64,000 nucleotides of DNA. Source: Mortierella sp. BCC40632. Taxonomy: Eukaryota > Mortierellomycota > Mortierellomycetes > Mortierellales > Mortierellaceae. Positions 23,118 to 34,154 of the stretch are shown here, one piece after another. The DNA is taken from assembly GCA_011634665.1 (NCBI GenBank), contig WAEK01000006.1, positions 2,486,001 to 2,550,000 of the forward strand. Direction: 5' to 3'. A program made the translations under genes and the position numbers. Each line of letters opens with the position of its first letter. Position 1 is the stretch's first letter. The notes below the pieces were generated by a model, which worked only from the letters and a program-made list of their open reading frames with translations, was not told where the DNA came from and searched no databases.

Positions 23118-24980
23118 CTAACCCTCTCCCTCCATCATTCCACCGATAGCATTTCCCATGGATTCCCCAAGAACCTGGCCAAAACCAAAGGCCGCCTGCA
23201 TTGCCCCGAACTGCGCTTGTTGAAGCTGTGCCTGCCTGATTCTCATGTTATGATACTGCATCGCACGAATATATGCAGCGTTTTGGTTATTGCAGTGTGC
23301 GTATTGATTGTAGTTGTAGTTGTAGTTGTAGTTGTTGTTGTAGCGGTTCTGGTAATTGTTGTTGTTGTTGTTGTTGTTGTACCTTGGCGCGTCCACTTTA
23401 GGAGGTGGAGCGAAAACCTTGACTGTGATCTCATTCTTGGACCAGTCAACATACGTCTTGTCTGTCCAGGCACAACCCACATCCGTACCATAAATTTGCA
23501 AAGCCATTTCCGCGGCATTGCGGTTGTACTTGTCATTGCCGAACGGGACCAAGCTCATGTACATGACGCTGTTCGAACACAGGTCAAACCTCGTGTTGCA
23601 AGGACCCTTGTCAAAGTTGATGAAGGTATACTTGATTTGTGGTTGGTCAACAAACGAGTTGCTGTAAAGTTCTAACCACCATGAGCACGTTTTACAATCG
23701 CATTCAAGCTCAGGATCGGGACAGACCAACAGTTGACACTTCTTTTTTCCAGTAAACGACAGCTCCAACTGGTTGATAGCCTGACCACTCGTAGTGATTG
23801 TCTTGGCAGCCTGAGAATTCTTGAGAACCTTGACAATGACCTCGTTCGATTCCCCAGAGACCTCAACCCGGTCAGAGAAAGTGCCGTTAAGGATACCACC
23901 CGAAATTATCACATCAAGATCTTCGGCCTTGTTGGATTCGGCATCAAAGGCTACCAGGTTCATGTGCATCTCAAGTCGTGAGCAAATATCAAACGTCGTT
24001 GTGTACGGTGAGGTCTCGAAAAGGATGACTCCATAGCTCTTATCGGGCTGATCCGTAAAAGTACCCGCTTCAAACTTGCTCCACCAACGACAGATCGAGC
24101 AACCGCATCTTGAAGCGACAGTGAATACCATCTTGCATTTTCTGGGACCAGTAAACTCGAACTGGAGTGTGCGAATCTTCTTGATATCAGAAGGATAGCT
24201 TGGGGGACGCACATTGGTCGAATCAGCAACGTCAATCTTGATTTCGATTTTGTTCATTTCACCTTCAATCTCCACCTGGTCCTCCCAAAGGCTACCAATA
24301 TCGCCTCCACTGACAATAAGGTCCAAATCGTCCATATTTCGGATAGTAGTGTCGTCAGCAGAAGTAAGATTCATGGCCATGACATGATGGGGGCAGATTT
24401 CGAATAGCTTGGTCTCTGTTGGATTGATCTCAAAGCGGATGCTACTATACATGACATCGGGGCGGTCTGAAAAGGGGCGATTCTCAAATTTCTCCCACCA
24501 CTTGCAATCATCACATCCACAATGGACTAAAGAAGTTTGGACCAACTTGCAGCTCTTGTTTCCCGTAAAGTCAATCCGGAGCTGATTGTTGACCTTGGTA
24601 ACCTTGCTCGGATCCGTTGGATCATACACTCGGATCTTGATCGAACATGTTTGACCATCGACTTCGACAGAGTCTGACCAGGTGCCTCCGAGATCGCCAC
24701 CGAATATCTTGAGATCGAGTTCCTCTGCTTTCCTTCCGCCCTTGTTGTCATAGGGGACGAGATTCATCTTCAAGATATTATGGGAGCAGATCTGGTAGGA
24801 TCGTGTCTCGGACACTTTGAACTTCAAGGAGCCAAAGGTAACTCCTTTCTGGTCTTTGAAAGTGTCATTTTCTTCCTTGAGCCAGGCCTTGCATGTATCA
24901 CAACCACAGCCACCCTCAGTACAAAAGAGGAGTCTGCACCTTCTGTCACCAGTAAAGGTGAACTCGATAGTGTGCTTCAT
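23118..24980 (-). CDS. Protein with four tandem cysteine-rich CxCxxC domains, Asn/Tyr-rich linker; family not recognised
   Basis: Intronless gene of 620 residues. It consists of four related domains of about 130 residues (roughly 1-130, 131-268, 269-400, 401-535). Each starts with a strand ending in FTG, then a basic-Cys pair, a C-x-C-x2-C cluster next to one or two Trp (GCGCDTCKAW, HCGCDDCKWW, RCGCSICRWW, ECDCKTCSWW), then [IL]C[SP] and a M-[NS]-L block, and ends with a G-x(4-6)-[WF]-x-D strand. The five or six cysteines per domain could bind metal or form disulfides. No signal peptide or membrane segment is visible. The tail (536-620) has poly-Asn, Tyr-Asn repeats and a Gln/Ala/Gly/Met-rich end, like aggregation-prone or phase-separating segments. 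The start is the ATG before the first FTG strand; the upstream frame is low complexity. I cannot name a family and do not assign a function. Confidence 0.85.
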   Translation of the reverse strand: MKHTIEFTFTGDRRCRLLFCTEGGCGCDTCKAWLKEENDTFKDQKGVTFGSLKFKVSETRSYQICSHNILKMNLVPYDNKGGRKAEELDLKIFGGDLGGTWSDSVEVDGQTCSIKIRVYDPTDPSKVTKVNNQLRIDFTGNKSCKLVQTSLVHCGCDDCKWWEKFENRPFSDRPDVMYSSIRFEINPTETKLFEICPHHVMAMNLTSADDTTIRNMDDLDLIVSGGDIGSLWEDQVEIEGEMNKIEIKIDVADSTNVRPPSYPSDIKKIRTLQFEFTGPRKCKMVFTVASRCGCSICRWWSKFEAGTFTDQPDKSYGVILFETSPYTTTFDICSRLEMHMNLVAFDAESNKAEDLDVIISGGILNGTFSDRVEVSGESNEVIVKVLKNSQAAKTITTSGQAINQLELSFTGKKKCQLLVCPDPELECDCKTCSWWLELYSNSFVDQPQIKYTFINFDKGPCNTRFDLCSNSVMYMSLVPFGNDKYNRNAAEMALQIYGTDVGCAWTDKTYVDWSKNEITVKVFAPPPKVDAPRYNNNNNNNNYQNRYNNNYNYNYNYNQYAHCNNQNAAYIRAMQYHNMRIRQAQLQQAQFGAMQAAFGFGQVLGESMGNAIGGMMEGEG

Positions 24981-26053
24981 TACGGCTCGCGTCGTAACAG
25001 AGAGAGAGTGAGGTTGGGTGGTATAGTATGACTGGACTGACAAGAAACTGTGGAGAGATAGAGCGTAAAGGAGAGCAAGTGAGGGGGGAGCGAATGGAAA
25101 GGTGAAGAAGAATGAGAAAGAGAAAAAGATAGCGAGAAAAAGAGAGTGAGAAAAAGAAAAAGAAATTGGGAAAGAAAAAAAGAAAAGAATAGAAAATGGA
25201 TCAAAGACAAGAACAACCAGGCCACAATTGAGGCGGTGCTGTGTTTTGACTGTCTGTTGCATCGGGTGACGACAGGAGCGGAGGCTGAGGCTGAGGATTT
25301 ACACCAGGGGTCTTCCAACAATTCCTTTGAGAGAGCATCGAAAGTTTGGAAAGTGATCGACGACAAATAAGGCTGGGCTGTGTGGTCAGAGAGGCGTTTA
25401 CAGGACCCGACTTGTGATGTTGCTTTTTCTTTTTTTTTTTTTTTTTTTTTTTTTGTGTGGGTATTTTTTCTTTCTTTCTTTCTTTTTTGCTCCTCGGATG
25501 TTAGCTCTTTCGAGGACCCGCGGAGAAATACTGTGACAAGTGGACTTTTGGGCGTGAAATGTGGGAGGACAACAAACCGGAGGACATGCGGATGAATTGA
25601 GTTTTACGAGCTTGTCACCATTAAACATGAAAAATTTTCTTGTAGGAGGCTGTCTGTTACTTGCAATGAGCTTTTATTCTTAGATACACCTCCACAACAC
25701 CCTCTAAGAGAACAGAGACAATCCGTTGCTGTCGGAGATGGGCAGTGTAGCCGTAATTATCACTATAGCTCAGCCATTCGGAATAGGCTACATCGACGAT
25801 CAAGCAGCGGTTGCCCTTGCTCTCTATTTATTCCAACAAAGTGCCCACACTTCTGAGAATATATTGTTGATATCGCCATAAAATGATGATTGTCCACTCA
25901 CACACTGAAAATGACGGCTTGGGTGCTGTGCTCGTAGGCAGACATTTTACAGGACAGGGGTAAACAAAGCAGTATCCAAAGGCAATGTCCAATGTATTAT
26001 TAAGCAACGTACTTAGCAGATACAGAAGCGAGGACAAGCGAGCGACGGGACAA

Positions 26054-26096
<43 letters not shown>
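26054..26096. repeat. Abutting poly(T)-poly(A) tract (T15A28)
   Basis: A run of 15 T is followed immediately by 28 A. As RNA or single-stranded DNA this folds into a perfect A/T hairpin with almost no loop. It lies in the HIS7/CxCxxC divergent region. A second block of the same kind lies at 41480-41521. Confidence 0.9.
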
Positions 26097-26099
<3 letters not shown>

Positions 26100-27408
26100 T
26101 TTCCTTTCCGGAATGACAGAGAAGTCTCTTTTCAAAGGGGCTTATCACCAAAGAATAGGCCGTGTAGTGGATTTGGAGCTCTAAAAAACTTCTTGTGTGT
26201 TCTCGATGAATGTTTGTTTGTGTGCTCACGAGTGTTCAACGAGGAGGCCTGATCGAGTAAGGGCTGTTGTGCTTGAGATGTTTTGTCTTGTTGTGATTGT
26301 TGCATGCCTAGAGAGCTCTGGTTAGTCTTGAGTCTTGAGAAATGGTGGAAAGTGAGTTGGTCTTGGATTCTAGGTGGAATTTCTTTATTTACAGGAAAGA
26401 AGGAGCACAAGGACGAAGAGGATAAGAAACGAAAGTTGCATAAAAAAAAGAGTGACATGTGTTTTGACTCTTCGGTATGTTTCCTCCACATCCAACTCGT
26501 CACTCCCTAAAAAACGACACGCCGTACCTATTAGCGCTTAATACCTCTGCCTTTCAATAAAATGAATCAAGGTTTCCTATCTTGGGTGAAAGACCTACAG
26601 ATTTGCAAAAAAAAAAAAAAAAAAAAAAGAGTATCTGGGTATCTGAGAGAACTAGAGCTCATTCAAGACCCAGTCGACGTTGCGGATCTAATAAGCTTAT
26701 GAAGGATATATCTAAGAGGATTAGCTCTGTAGGACAGAGCGCATTATAGACCGCAGATAGAGCGAGTCGCTACTAGGGAGGAACCTTGACAAGGGAGAGA
26801 GGGAAGAGGGTCATAATGACAGATTGGTGAGATATACGATGGTGCCTGTAAAAAACAAATAAATAAAAGATGACAGTTACACGTCTGACCGATCTGAAAG
26901 AGGGGAAGGGAGTCACAGGTCTGCGCACACGCGTGTGTGCTTTGGACCATAAACGCTAGTTGAAAAACTACTGATCTCTGTGGAATGCAAATTTACTGAT
27001 CGAAAGACAGGCAGTCGGGGCTCTCCTCCACTCGACCCTTGGCAAGTCTAGTGATGGTCCCATGTTGACTTCTTGTATTGGTAGTGGGTATTGGTAAATG
27101 GCTGTGTATGAGCAAAGCAGATCGGCAAGCGAGCTGGGCAATTCAGGTAAAAGCTAGCGAGGGGCAGGCCCCGGCAGATCGTGACTATGGCAGGGGCTAG
27201 GAGAAACCTGACTGATGTGTTTGCTGAGCGCACGTGGAGGAGGGGGGCTGGGACCGGCGCCCCCGTGGGTTATTCGAGAGGGAGAGAGGAATCGAGAGGG
27301 TCTCCGTGGACCCTCGTCCGACAGTGGCTGGGCGGAGAGAGTGGAGAGAGAGGGAAAAAAAAAAAAAAAGCCCGACAGGGAATGGATCAAGAGAGTTGGG
27401 GGAGTGAG

Positions 27409-27415
27409 TGACTCA
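27409..27415 (+). promoter_or_regulatory. Gcn4/CPC1-type binding site (TGACTCA) upstream of HIS7
   Basis: The heptamer TGACTCA is the exact consensus of the fungal general-amino-acid-control activator Gcn4/CPC1. It lies 310 bases before the HIS7 start codon, and histidine genes are classic targets. Binding is inferred from the motif and position only. Confidence 0.6.
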
Positions 27416-27724
27416 AATTGAGTGCCTGTTCTGTCCTCTCGTTATCTTGCCCTTGCCTTGTTCCCTTTTTCTATTTATTTTTTTTCTTCCTTTCCTCCTC
27501 CTCTTCCTTCATTTGCATCCTTCATTTGTAACTTTTGCAATCCATTGCATCCGTCTCTGCATCCATTCCTCTCATCGCACCACCTGCCGATCTCACTTTG
27601 GGTCCCCTTCTCCCTCCCCCACTAGCCTAGAACAACCCGACCTATCTCACCCTTCATTTTTTCTTCTCTCCCTTTGTTCCTTCTCTGAAAAACTCGCACT
27701 AATATTTATACACATACAAAGACA

Positions 27725-29738
27725 ATGACTGGAACATACTTGCTCGACTATGGTGCCGGCAACGTCCGGAGTGTGGTCAATGCTGTGCAAAAGCTCGGCC
27801 ATGAGATCATCTATGTCAAAGAGCCTTCTGATATCCTCAAAGCCGAGGTAAGCCTATAATTTTTTTTTCTTTTGACAAAGGCTAGGTAATTGATCCGGTA
27901 TCCAAGTGAGAACCCAGAAGAAGAAAAAGAAGCAAACTCGGCTCTTGATCGATCTACAGAACTCTCTCTCTCTCTCATGGACAGCAATACGACAGCAACA
28001 ACCCAACAGCGCCCATGGAAATTCTTCCTGTCTCTCAACCCATCCTCCCTTGCAGAGCCAGTCGGAGAATTCTTTTTTTTTTCTCATTTTTTCTCCCCTT
28101 TTTTTTTTCCTCCGGCGATGACTATCACAATAGAAACTCATCTTCCCTGGCGTCGGTGCGTTCGGTAGTGCCATGGCCTCGCTTCATGCCAAGGGTTACG
28201 CAGAGCCGCTCAAGGCCTATCTCGCTCAGAACAGACCCTTCATGGGTATCTGTATTGGTATGCAATCGCTCTTTGAAGGATCTGATGAAAGCCCCGAAGT
28301 ACCCGGTTTGGGCGTCATCCCAGGCCGTGTCCGACTCTTCAACTCGACTACCAAGTCTGTCCCCCACATGGGCTGGAACACCACCCGAACCATTCAGGGC
28401 CCCAAGCGTGTCACCGAATGTGGTCTGGAGCAGGATCGCGCCTATTACTTTGTTCACTCCTATGCCGTTCCCTACATCGCTTCTTCTCCTGAAGCTCAAC
28501 AATGGGTTTTGACCACGACTCAATACGGTGATGAGACATTCGTTTCTTCGGTTCGTCAGGGCAACATCTTTTGTACACAGTTCCACCCTGAAAAGTCGGG
28601 CTTTGCTGGTTTGAACGTTCTCAAGGGTTTCTTGGATGGCGGTGCCGCCACAGCTGCTGAGGCCGACGCTGCCTTGCTCAAGGCTGGCCCCGGAGCGATG
28701 GTCCCAGGCGCATTGTCAATCCTTGCCCCCACTTATATCCCCGAGCCCTCCAAAGATGAGTTTACAAAGCGTATCGTCGCCTGTCTGGATGTTCGTGCTA
28801 ACGATCAGGGAGATCTCGTTGTCACCAAGGGAGATCAATACGACGTACGAGAGCAGGCTGAAGGAGGTGGATCGGGCGATGTCCGGAACTTGGGCAAACC
28901 CGTCGAGTTAGCAAGACGATACTTTGAAGAAGGTGCAGATGAGGTCACTTTCCTGAACATTACTTCATTCAGGAATTGCCCCTTGCAGGATACCCCCATG
29001 CTTGAGGTCTTGAAGCGAACGAGCGAGACAGTCTTTGTCCCCTTGACGATTGGAGGTGGTATCAAGGACGTTGTCGATCCAGATGGTAAGCTCCACTCTG
29101 CTCTCGAAGTCGCCGGCGAGTACTTCCGTAGCGGTGCTGACAAGGTCTCGATCGGATCGGATGCTGTCTATGCGGCCGAAAAGTACTATGCATTGGGCAA
29201 GAAGGGAGATGGCACGAGCGCCATCGAGACGATTGCGCACGCTTACGGATCTCAGGCAGTAGTGATTTCGGTTGACCCCAAGAAGGTCTATGTGAACTCC
29301 CCCGAAGACGCTCCCACCCACCATGTGATCGAACCCCAGCAGCCTGGTCCCAACGGCGAAAAGTACTGCTGGTACCAATGCACAGTTTCGGGCGGTCGTG
29401 AAGGTCGAGACTTGGATGTGTATCAGCTCGTGGTGGCATGTGAGGCTTTGGGAGCAGGCGAGATCCTGCTCAACTCGATGGATCAGGATGGTATGAAGCA
29501 AGGCTATGATCTGGCGTTGATCCAAGACGTCCGCAATGCTGTCCGTATCCCCGTGATTGCCTCAAGTGGAGCAGGCCATGAGCAGCACTTTGTGGATGTC
29601 TTTAAGAAGACGAATGTTGAGGCTGCCTTGGCAGCTGGTATCTTCCACCGGAGAGAGGTCCCACTCGAGTTGGTCAAGTCTACGGTCAAGCAGAATGGTA
29701 TCCGTGTCCGTAATGTGGACGCGTCCCTTTCTGTCTAA
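27725..29738 (+). CDS. HIS7: Imidazole glycerol phosphate synthase, bifunctional HisH-HisF
   Basis: Two exons, 27725-27847 and 28134-29738 (GTAAGC...AATAG intron of 286 bases), give 575 residues, close to the 552 of the yeast enzyme. It converts PRFAR plus glutamine to imidazole glycerol phosphate and AICAR in histidine biosynthesis. The N-terminal half is a class I glutamine amidotransferase: LLDYGAGNVRSV near the start, nucleophile Cys81 in PFMGICIGMQSLF, and His192/Glu194 in QFHPEKSG. From about residue 250 the HisF barrel follows: KRIVACLDVRANDQGDLV, TIGGGIKD, GADKVSIGSDAV, EILLNSMDQDG and VIASSGAG. The phosphate-binding and acidic catalytic positions look intact, so the enzyme should be active in the cytosol. 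A TGACTCA element upstream suggests Gcn4/CPC1 control. Confidence 0.97.
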
Positions 29739-31389
29739 TTCCCTCTTGACTAAGAGAGCCCTAGTGTAGAAGATAGAGATAGGGGGAGGATGTGAAAAAG
29801 AAACAAAAGTAACTACTGTAACATGCTCCTCTCCTTTCTTTGCTCTCTCATTTGTACCTCTTCTGTGCTCGATTGTCTTTGCTCCTTTGATTGACACCTC
29901 ATTTTCAATATATAAAAAAGGAGAGCCAATTTGCTCCGCAAGGGTCTTTGGGGGCCGCTGAGGTTAGAGGACCGAAATAGTTCAGATGTGAGTTCAGATG
30001 TGGCCATGCAAGGAAAGAGAGTAAGGCAGGTCTTTTTTTTTTTTTTTTTTTTATTGTATCGTTGTATTGTCTTTTTTTAACAAGTGCATGGTCCTTTCTT
30101 TTTTTGAACAGAGTAACAGAAAAGGAGAGAGAGAGAGAGAGAGAGAAAAGGAGAGATGGAGAGATTGAGGGAGGAAATGCAAAAAGAAAAAGATATGAAG
30201 AAGTGGAAAAGGGAGGAGATCTAGTCTACAAACTCTAATAACAGTGGGGATAGAATGAGGAGGATAAGGAAGAGAACTAGAATAGTATCCCTCCCCCCGT
30301 TCTTTTTTTTTTTTTTTTGGTTTTGGTGGCTCGTTGCTAGTCTGATCAAAACAGGAGACTGGACAAAAGGCAACAAGGAGTAGTTGAGAGCGAGAGAGAA
30401 AAAGAGAAAAAGAGAAGAGAACTGCCAACAAGCAACTGAAAAAAAAAAAAAAAGAAAACAACAAAGAGTGGAAGGAGCTGGCGAAGATAGCTCTGGCTCT
30501 GCCAGAAGCGAAAACAGGGTCGGGGAGGATAGGATGAAAATGGGTAATAGAGAGAACGAAAACAAGGGTGACATGAAAAAAAAGGAGATCCTCAACGGGT
30601 CATGACCAAGAAAACTTGTAATCGGGAAGGTGAAGGGGAAATGAAATCGTCAAAGAGAGTTGAAATTTGCTGAGAGAAAGAAAGAGACAATTCTCGTCTC
30701 GTTTTCCACGTCTCGAACAGATTGACCTCTGAAAATATAAATAAATGAAAAAAAAAAAAAAAAAGTGTCCATGTTTTTGCGTGTCTGTTGTATGTCGTTA
30801 TGGCGAGAGTGGATCGATGGTTTTGGATGGCAAGAGATGACAGACGAAAAAGGATAGAGTGGAAAGGCAACTCTGATCAAGGATCATTAGCAACGGTCCT
30901 ATTTACCATTGTACAGGAGCTGCATCCACATCCGAATACACCTTCCCTTTCTCCTTCCTTATCACTTCTATACCACCATCGATGCGAAATCACTGTCGCC
31001 TTGTCATTGAAAAAAAAAATAGTCATGCAAGAAAAAAAGAAAAAAAAAGAAAAAGAAAAAGTTCGAGTTTCCCGCACAATGACTGTTGGTCCATGAAGGC
31101 GAAAGGGATTTCCAAATTGACGTTTCATATAATCCGTTCAAGGTTTTTGTTTTCTTCCAAGGTATGAATGGTCTCTCCATTATCGATTGTTTTCATTTCC
31201 AATCCTCGGTCTGATCCCGTCATTGAGTTCAAGGCCGTCGCTTCCTCCTCCTCCTCCTCTGCTTTGCTCGTTTCAGTTGATTGAATGTATGTGTATGCTC
31301 CTTTCCGATGCTCATTTCACTTTTCACTCTTACTCCTCCATTCATTTACACGGTGTGCTGGCATTTGATCAGTCGAATGGCTCCCAGTT
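29739..31389. other. Convergent intergenic region
   Basis: About 1.65 kb between the 3' ends of HIS7 (+) and the PI(4)P 5-kinase gene (-). It has a T run near 30,033-30,051, GA-rich tracts near 30,127-30,150, A runs at 30,437-30,452, 30,748-30,764 and 31,010-31,056, and a CTC repeat near 31,240-31,260. I see no conserved frame or RNA gene. Confidence 0.55.
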
Positions 31390-34087
31390 TTAATCCGAGT
31401 GAGGATGACTCTTCTTCTCCAGAACGGCTAATACATCATGATTGACTTTGATAGCATGGATCATAAAGCTTAAGAATCGCTTGGCATACTCCTTAGGATT
31501 GACAGCAGAGATGGCATGCTAAAAAATAGGATACAAAGAGAGAATGATCAGGGTGATGCGTTAGAGAGTCTGAGTAGCACACCTCAATCCAAATACTCTG
31601 TCCGTTTTTCTTGTCATCATTAAAGTTGCATACCTTGTCCTGACTCAGACTCTTCCAGTAATGCTCCACCTTCTTGACATAGTTCCAAGGCGTTAGGATG
31701 TCAATGATACCCAGATAGTATAGATCCTCGCATCGGTCATTCATCTCATTTGTCGATAATAGTCCACCATCGTCTGCATAAAAGATGCAATGCAATCTTT
31801 CAGAGAATGAATCCGATGGGAGTGTCGATGACGTTAGGGCTTGAGGATCTGACTCTTTGACAGCGGCTCTGAGTGCGTTCACCTTGCTTTCTCGTTTGTT
31901 ATTCCGTGACGGTTCCCTTGCCAGTTTCTTACTCGTGTCCGGCTATTGATAAAGAAAGGTGCGTTTAGTCACTTCAATGAAAAAGAGAGGTTCAAAAAAA
32001 TTGTCAATTGCCCTTGTCCCAGTTTTTCTTACCTGGAACATCTTTAGTGTGTTGTCACGGATATTATCCTTGTTGCCTCGCTCAATGTCATGGATACCGA
32101 TCAACAAACTATAGTCCATAATGTTGAGCCGCGCCAAAAGTTCGACATCACGCTTGATCTGTTCAACAAACAAGTGTCGTTTCTCTGGTCCCAGCTCCAA
32201 CTTTCGGTTGCGGTTGACCCAATTGAGATCCTTTTGAGTTGCACGCGGGTTGCTGTTCAGCTCATCATCACTAATGGCACGACCCAAAGTTGAGCCCTTC
32301 ATGTCATATGTCTCGTGAATGTCCCTGTTAGGTGGGAAGACATTGCCCATGACCACAAAGTGGATCTTGCGGCCATGGGGTAGCTTGACGCGGTGAAGAC
32401 CGAAAAAGCGGCAGAGGAGAGTGTGTGGATTCTGCTTAACATGCTATTGACACGAAATCGAACAGGTGGCGGGGTCAGTGAGTCTGTGCGTCAAACATGC
32501 GTCTGCGCATGGGACACATCATATGCAATGCAGAGAAAGGAGTAAGCTTTCAAGGGGCCTGGAGGAAAGGGGAATAGGGGAGTAGGACTCACATTAAAGT
32601 AGTCCTTGAGAATCTTGCGCATAAACTTGTGTTCTGCATGATGAATGGTCTTGATGATGAAGCGGTAGTCCTGCGAGAAGTAGAAGAAACTTCCGCTCTT
32701 TCCCGGAGACCCGAGCTCAGAGAGAATGTACTTGCTCGTCAGCGAAACCTAGAAATAGACAGTTCAGCGAAATGAGAGAGAGAGAAGTGTCAGCCAACGG
32801 AGAACAAGACTGCAGAAAAGAGATTGCGTATATGTATAAAAATACATATAGTTGGCTCGCTGCAGTATCCCACACGTGCATGCCGCGCGAGACAGGCAAG
32901 GAATGAGTGCTATATCTGGCGCTGCGGCCTGCTCCATGCCGGCTGTTGTGCATCGGCCGCAATTGACTTTGCTGCTCTCTATTTTTTTTTTTTTTTTTTC
33001 ATTTCTCGCCTAATGTTCTTCCGCGACACTGGACATTATATAGGCTGGCTAAATAAACGTATTCACTCCTTGGAGGATTCCTGACACAGCATCGTTTTTC
33101 TGACCAAAAGCCCTGCTGCCGTTGCTCTCTTTCTCTCCCTCCAAAAAAAAAAAAAGAGCGAAAACCAAAAAAAAAAAAAAAAATGTTCAAGTCACTTGTA
33201 CCTCGTTTCTCGAGGTGCACTGACGCGTGAATGTGTGTGTGATGTTTTTGCACCGCCCACCCATCCAGCCCCCTCGATGAGGCCAAAGCCATTCCCCTCC
33301 CCTGCTCATGTCTCTCTCCCCTTTGGACTAGCACGTTGCACACGCACACAAGCACCTTTTCCTTTTGATGCAGCCACCGGGTACGGGCGATATGTGTTCC
33401 GGGCTCTGGGCTTGCAGTCATCCGTCGCAAGGAATCTACTTTTCCGTACATTCTTCCTGCTGCGCCTACCAACACAACCCCCACACGCCTCTCTCTCTCA
33501 CACACACTTTCTCCTTTTCTTCCTTTCTCTATCCCGCGGCTTCAGCCTCACTTTGTGTATGGGGGAAAGAACGGGAAAGGGTAAGAGGAAGAAAAGAACT
33601 CTTACCAGGTAGTCTGAGGCATCGATATGAAAGTCCTCGCGCAGATGACGGAAGACCCATGGGGCATAATCCTTGAACTTGAAGTCGTATTTGGAGGAGG
33701 GAGTCAATTCGTTACCAGTGCTGTGGTTGAGATGGATAGGTTGGAATGGTGAGTAAACAGTGGTCACTTGGTTGATTGGTGGAGAAAGAAAGAGTGTGCG
33801 AGTAAGAGTGAATGGGCACAGGATAAGAGAAATATTCGACTTACATGTCAAAAGCAAGCTTGTGAGCAGAAGTAAAGTCCTCGTCGACCAGCGCACGCTG
33901 GAGTTTAGCCTGGCATCGCGAGACCTGTTTCGGGTCATGGACACACAGGGAGAAGAGGTGGAGAAAGGAAGGGGGGTGATGGGGGTGGTAATCGATCAGT
34001 TATAACGCGAGATAGAGACAGATAGAGTGCAAGGCACAAGACATGACAGAAAAAAAAGAAAAGAAAAGGTTAGTCACGGTACTTTCG

Positions 34088-34154
<67 letters not shown>

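Larger units (their letters stand above)
24981..27724. other. Divergent intergenic region between the CxCxxC protein and HIS7
   Basis: About 2.7 kb holding both promoters. The proximal 300 bases next to the repeat-protein gene are GA/AAAG-rich. A T run lies at about 25,431-25,454, a T15A28 block at 26054-26096, and an A run at about 26,607-26,628. A Gcn4-type site lies at 27409-27415. The last 280 bases before HIS7 are CT-rich. A D-arm-like sequence near 26,720 was rejected as a tRNA. No further gene is supported. Confidence 0.55.

Noticed and set aside
26690..26770. tRNA-like D-arm (GGATTAGCTCTGTAGGACAG)
   Set aside because: No matching anticodon stem, T-arm (GGTTC) or acceptor stem could be paired around it.
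31583..31633. Reading the PI(4)P 5-kinase exon through to GAG|GTGTGC as the main form
   Set aside because: The shorter join gives [19 protein letters not shown], which fits the kinase family, while the longer one inserts 17 unrelated residues; kept only as a possible alternative.
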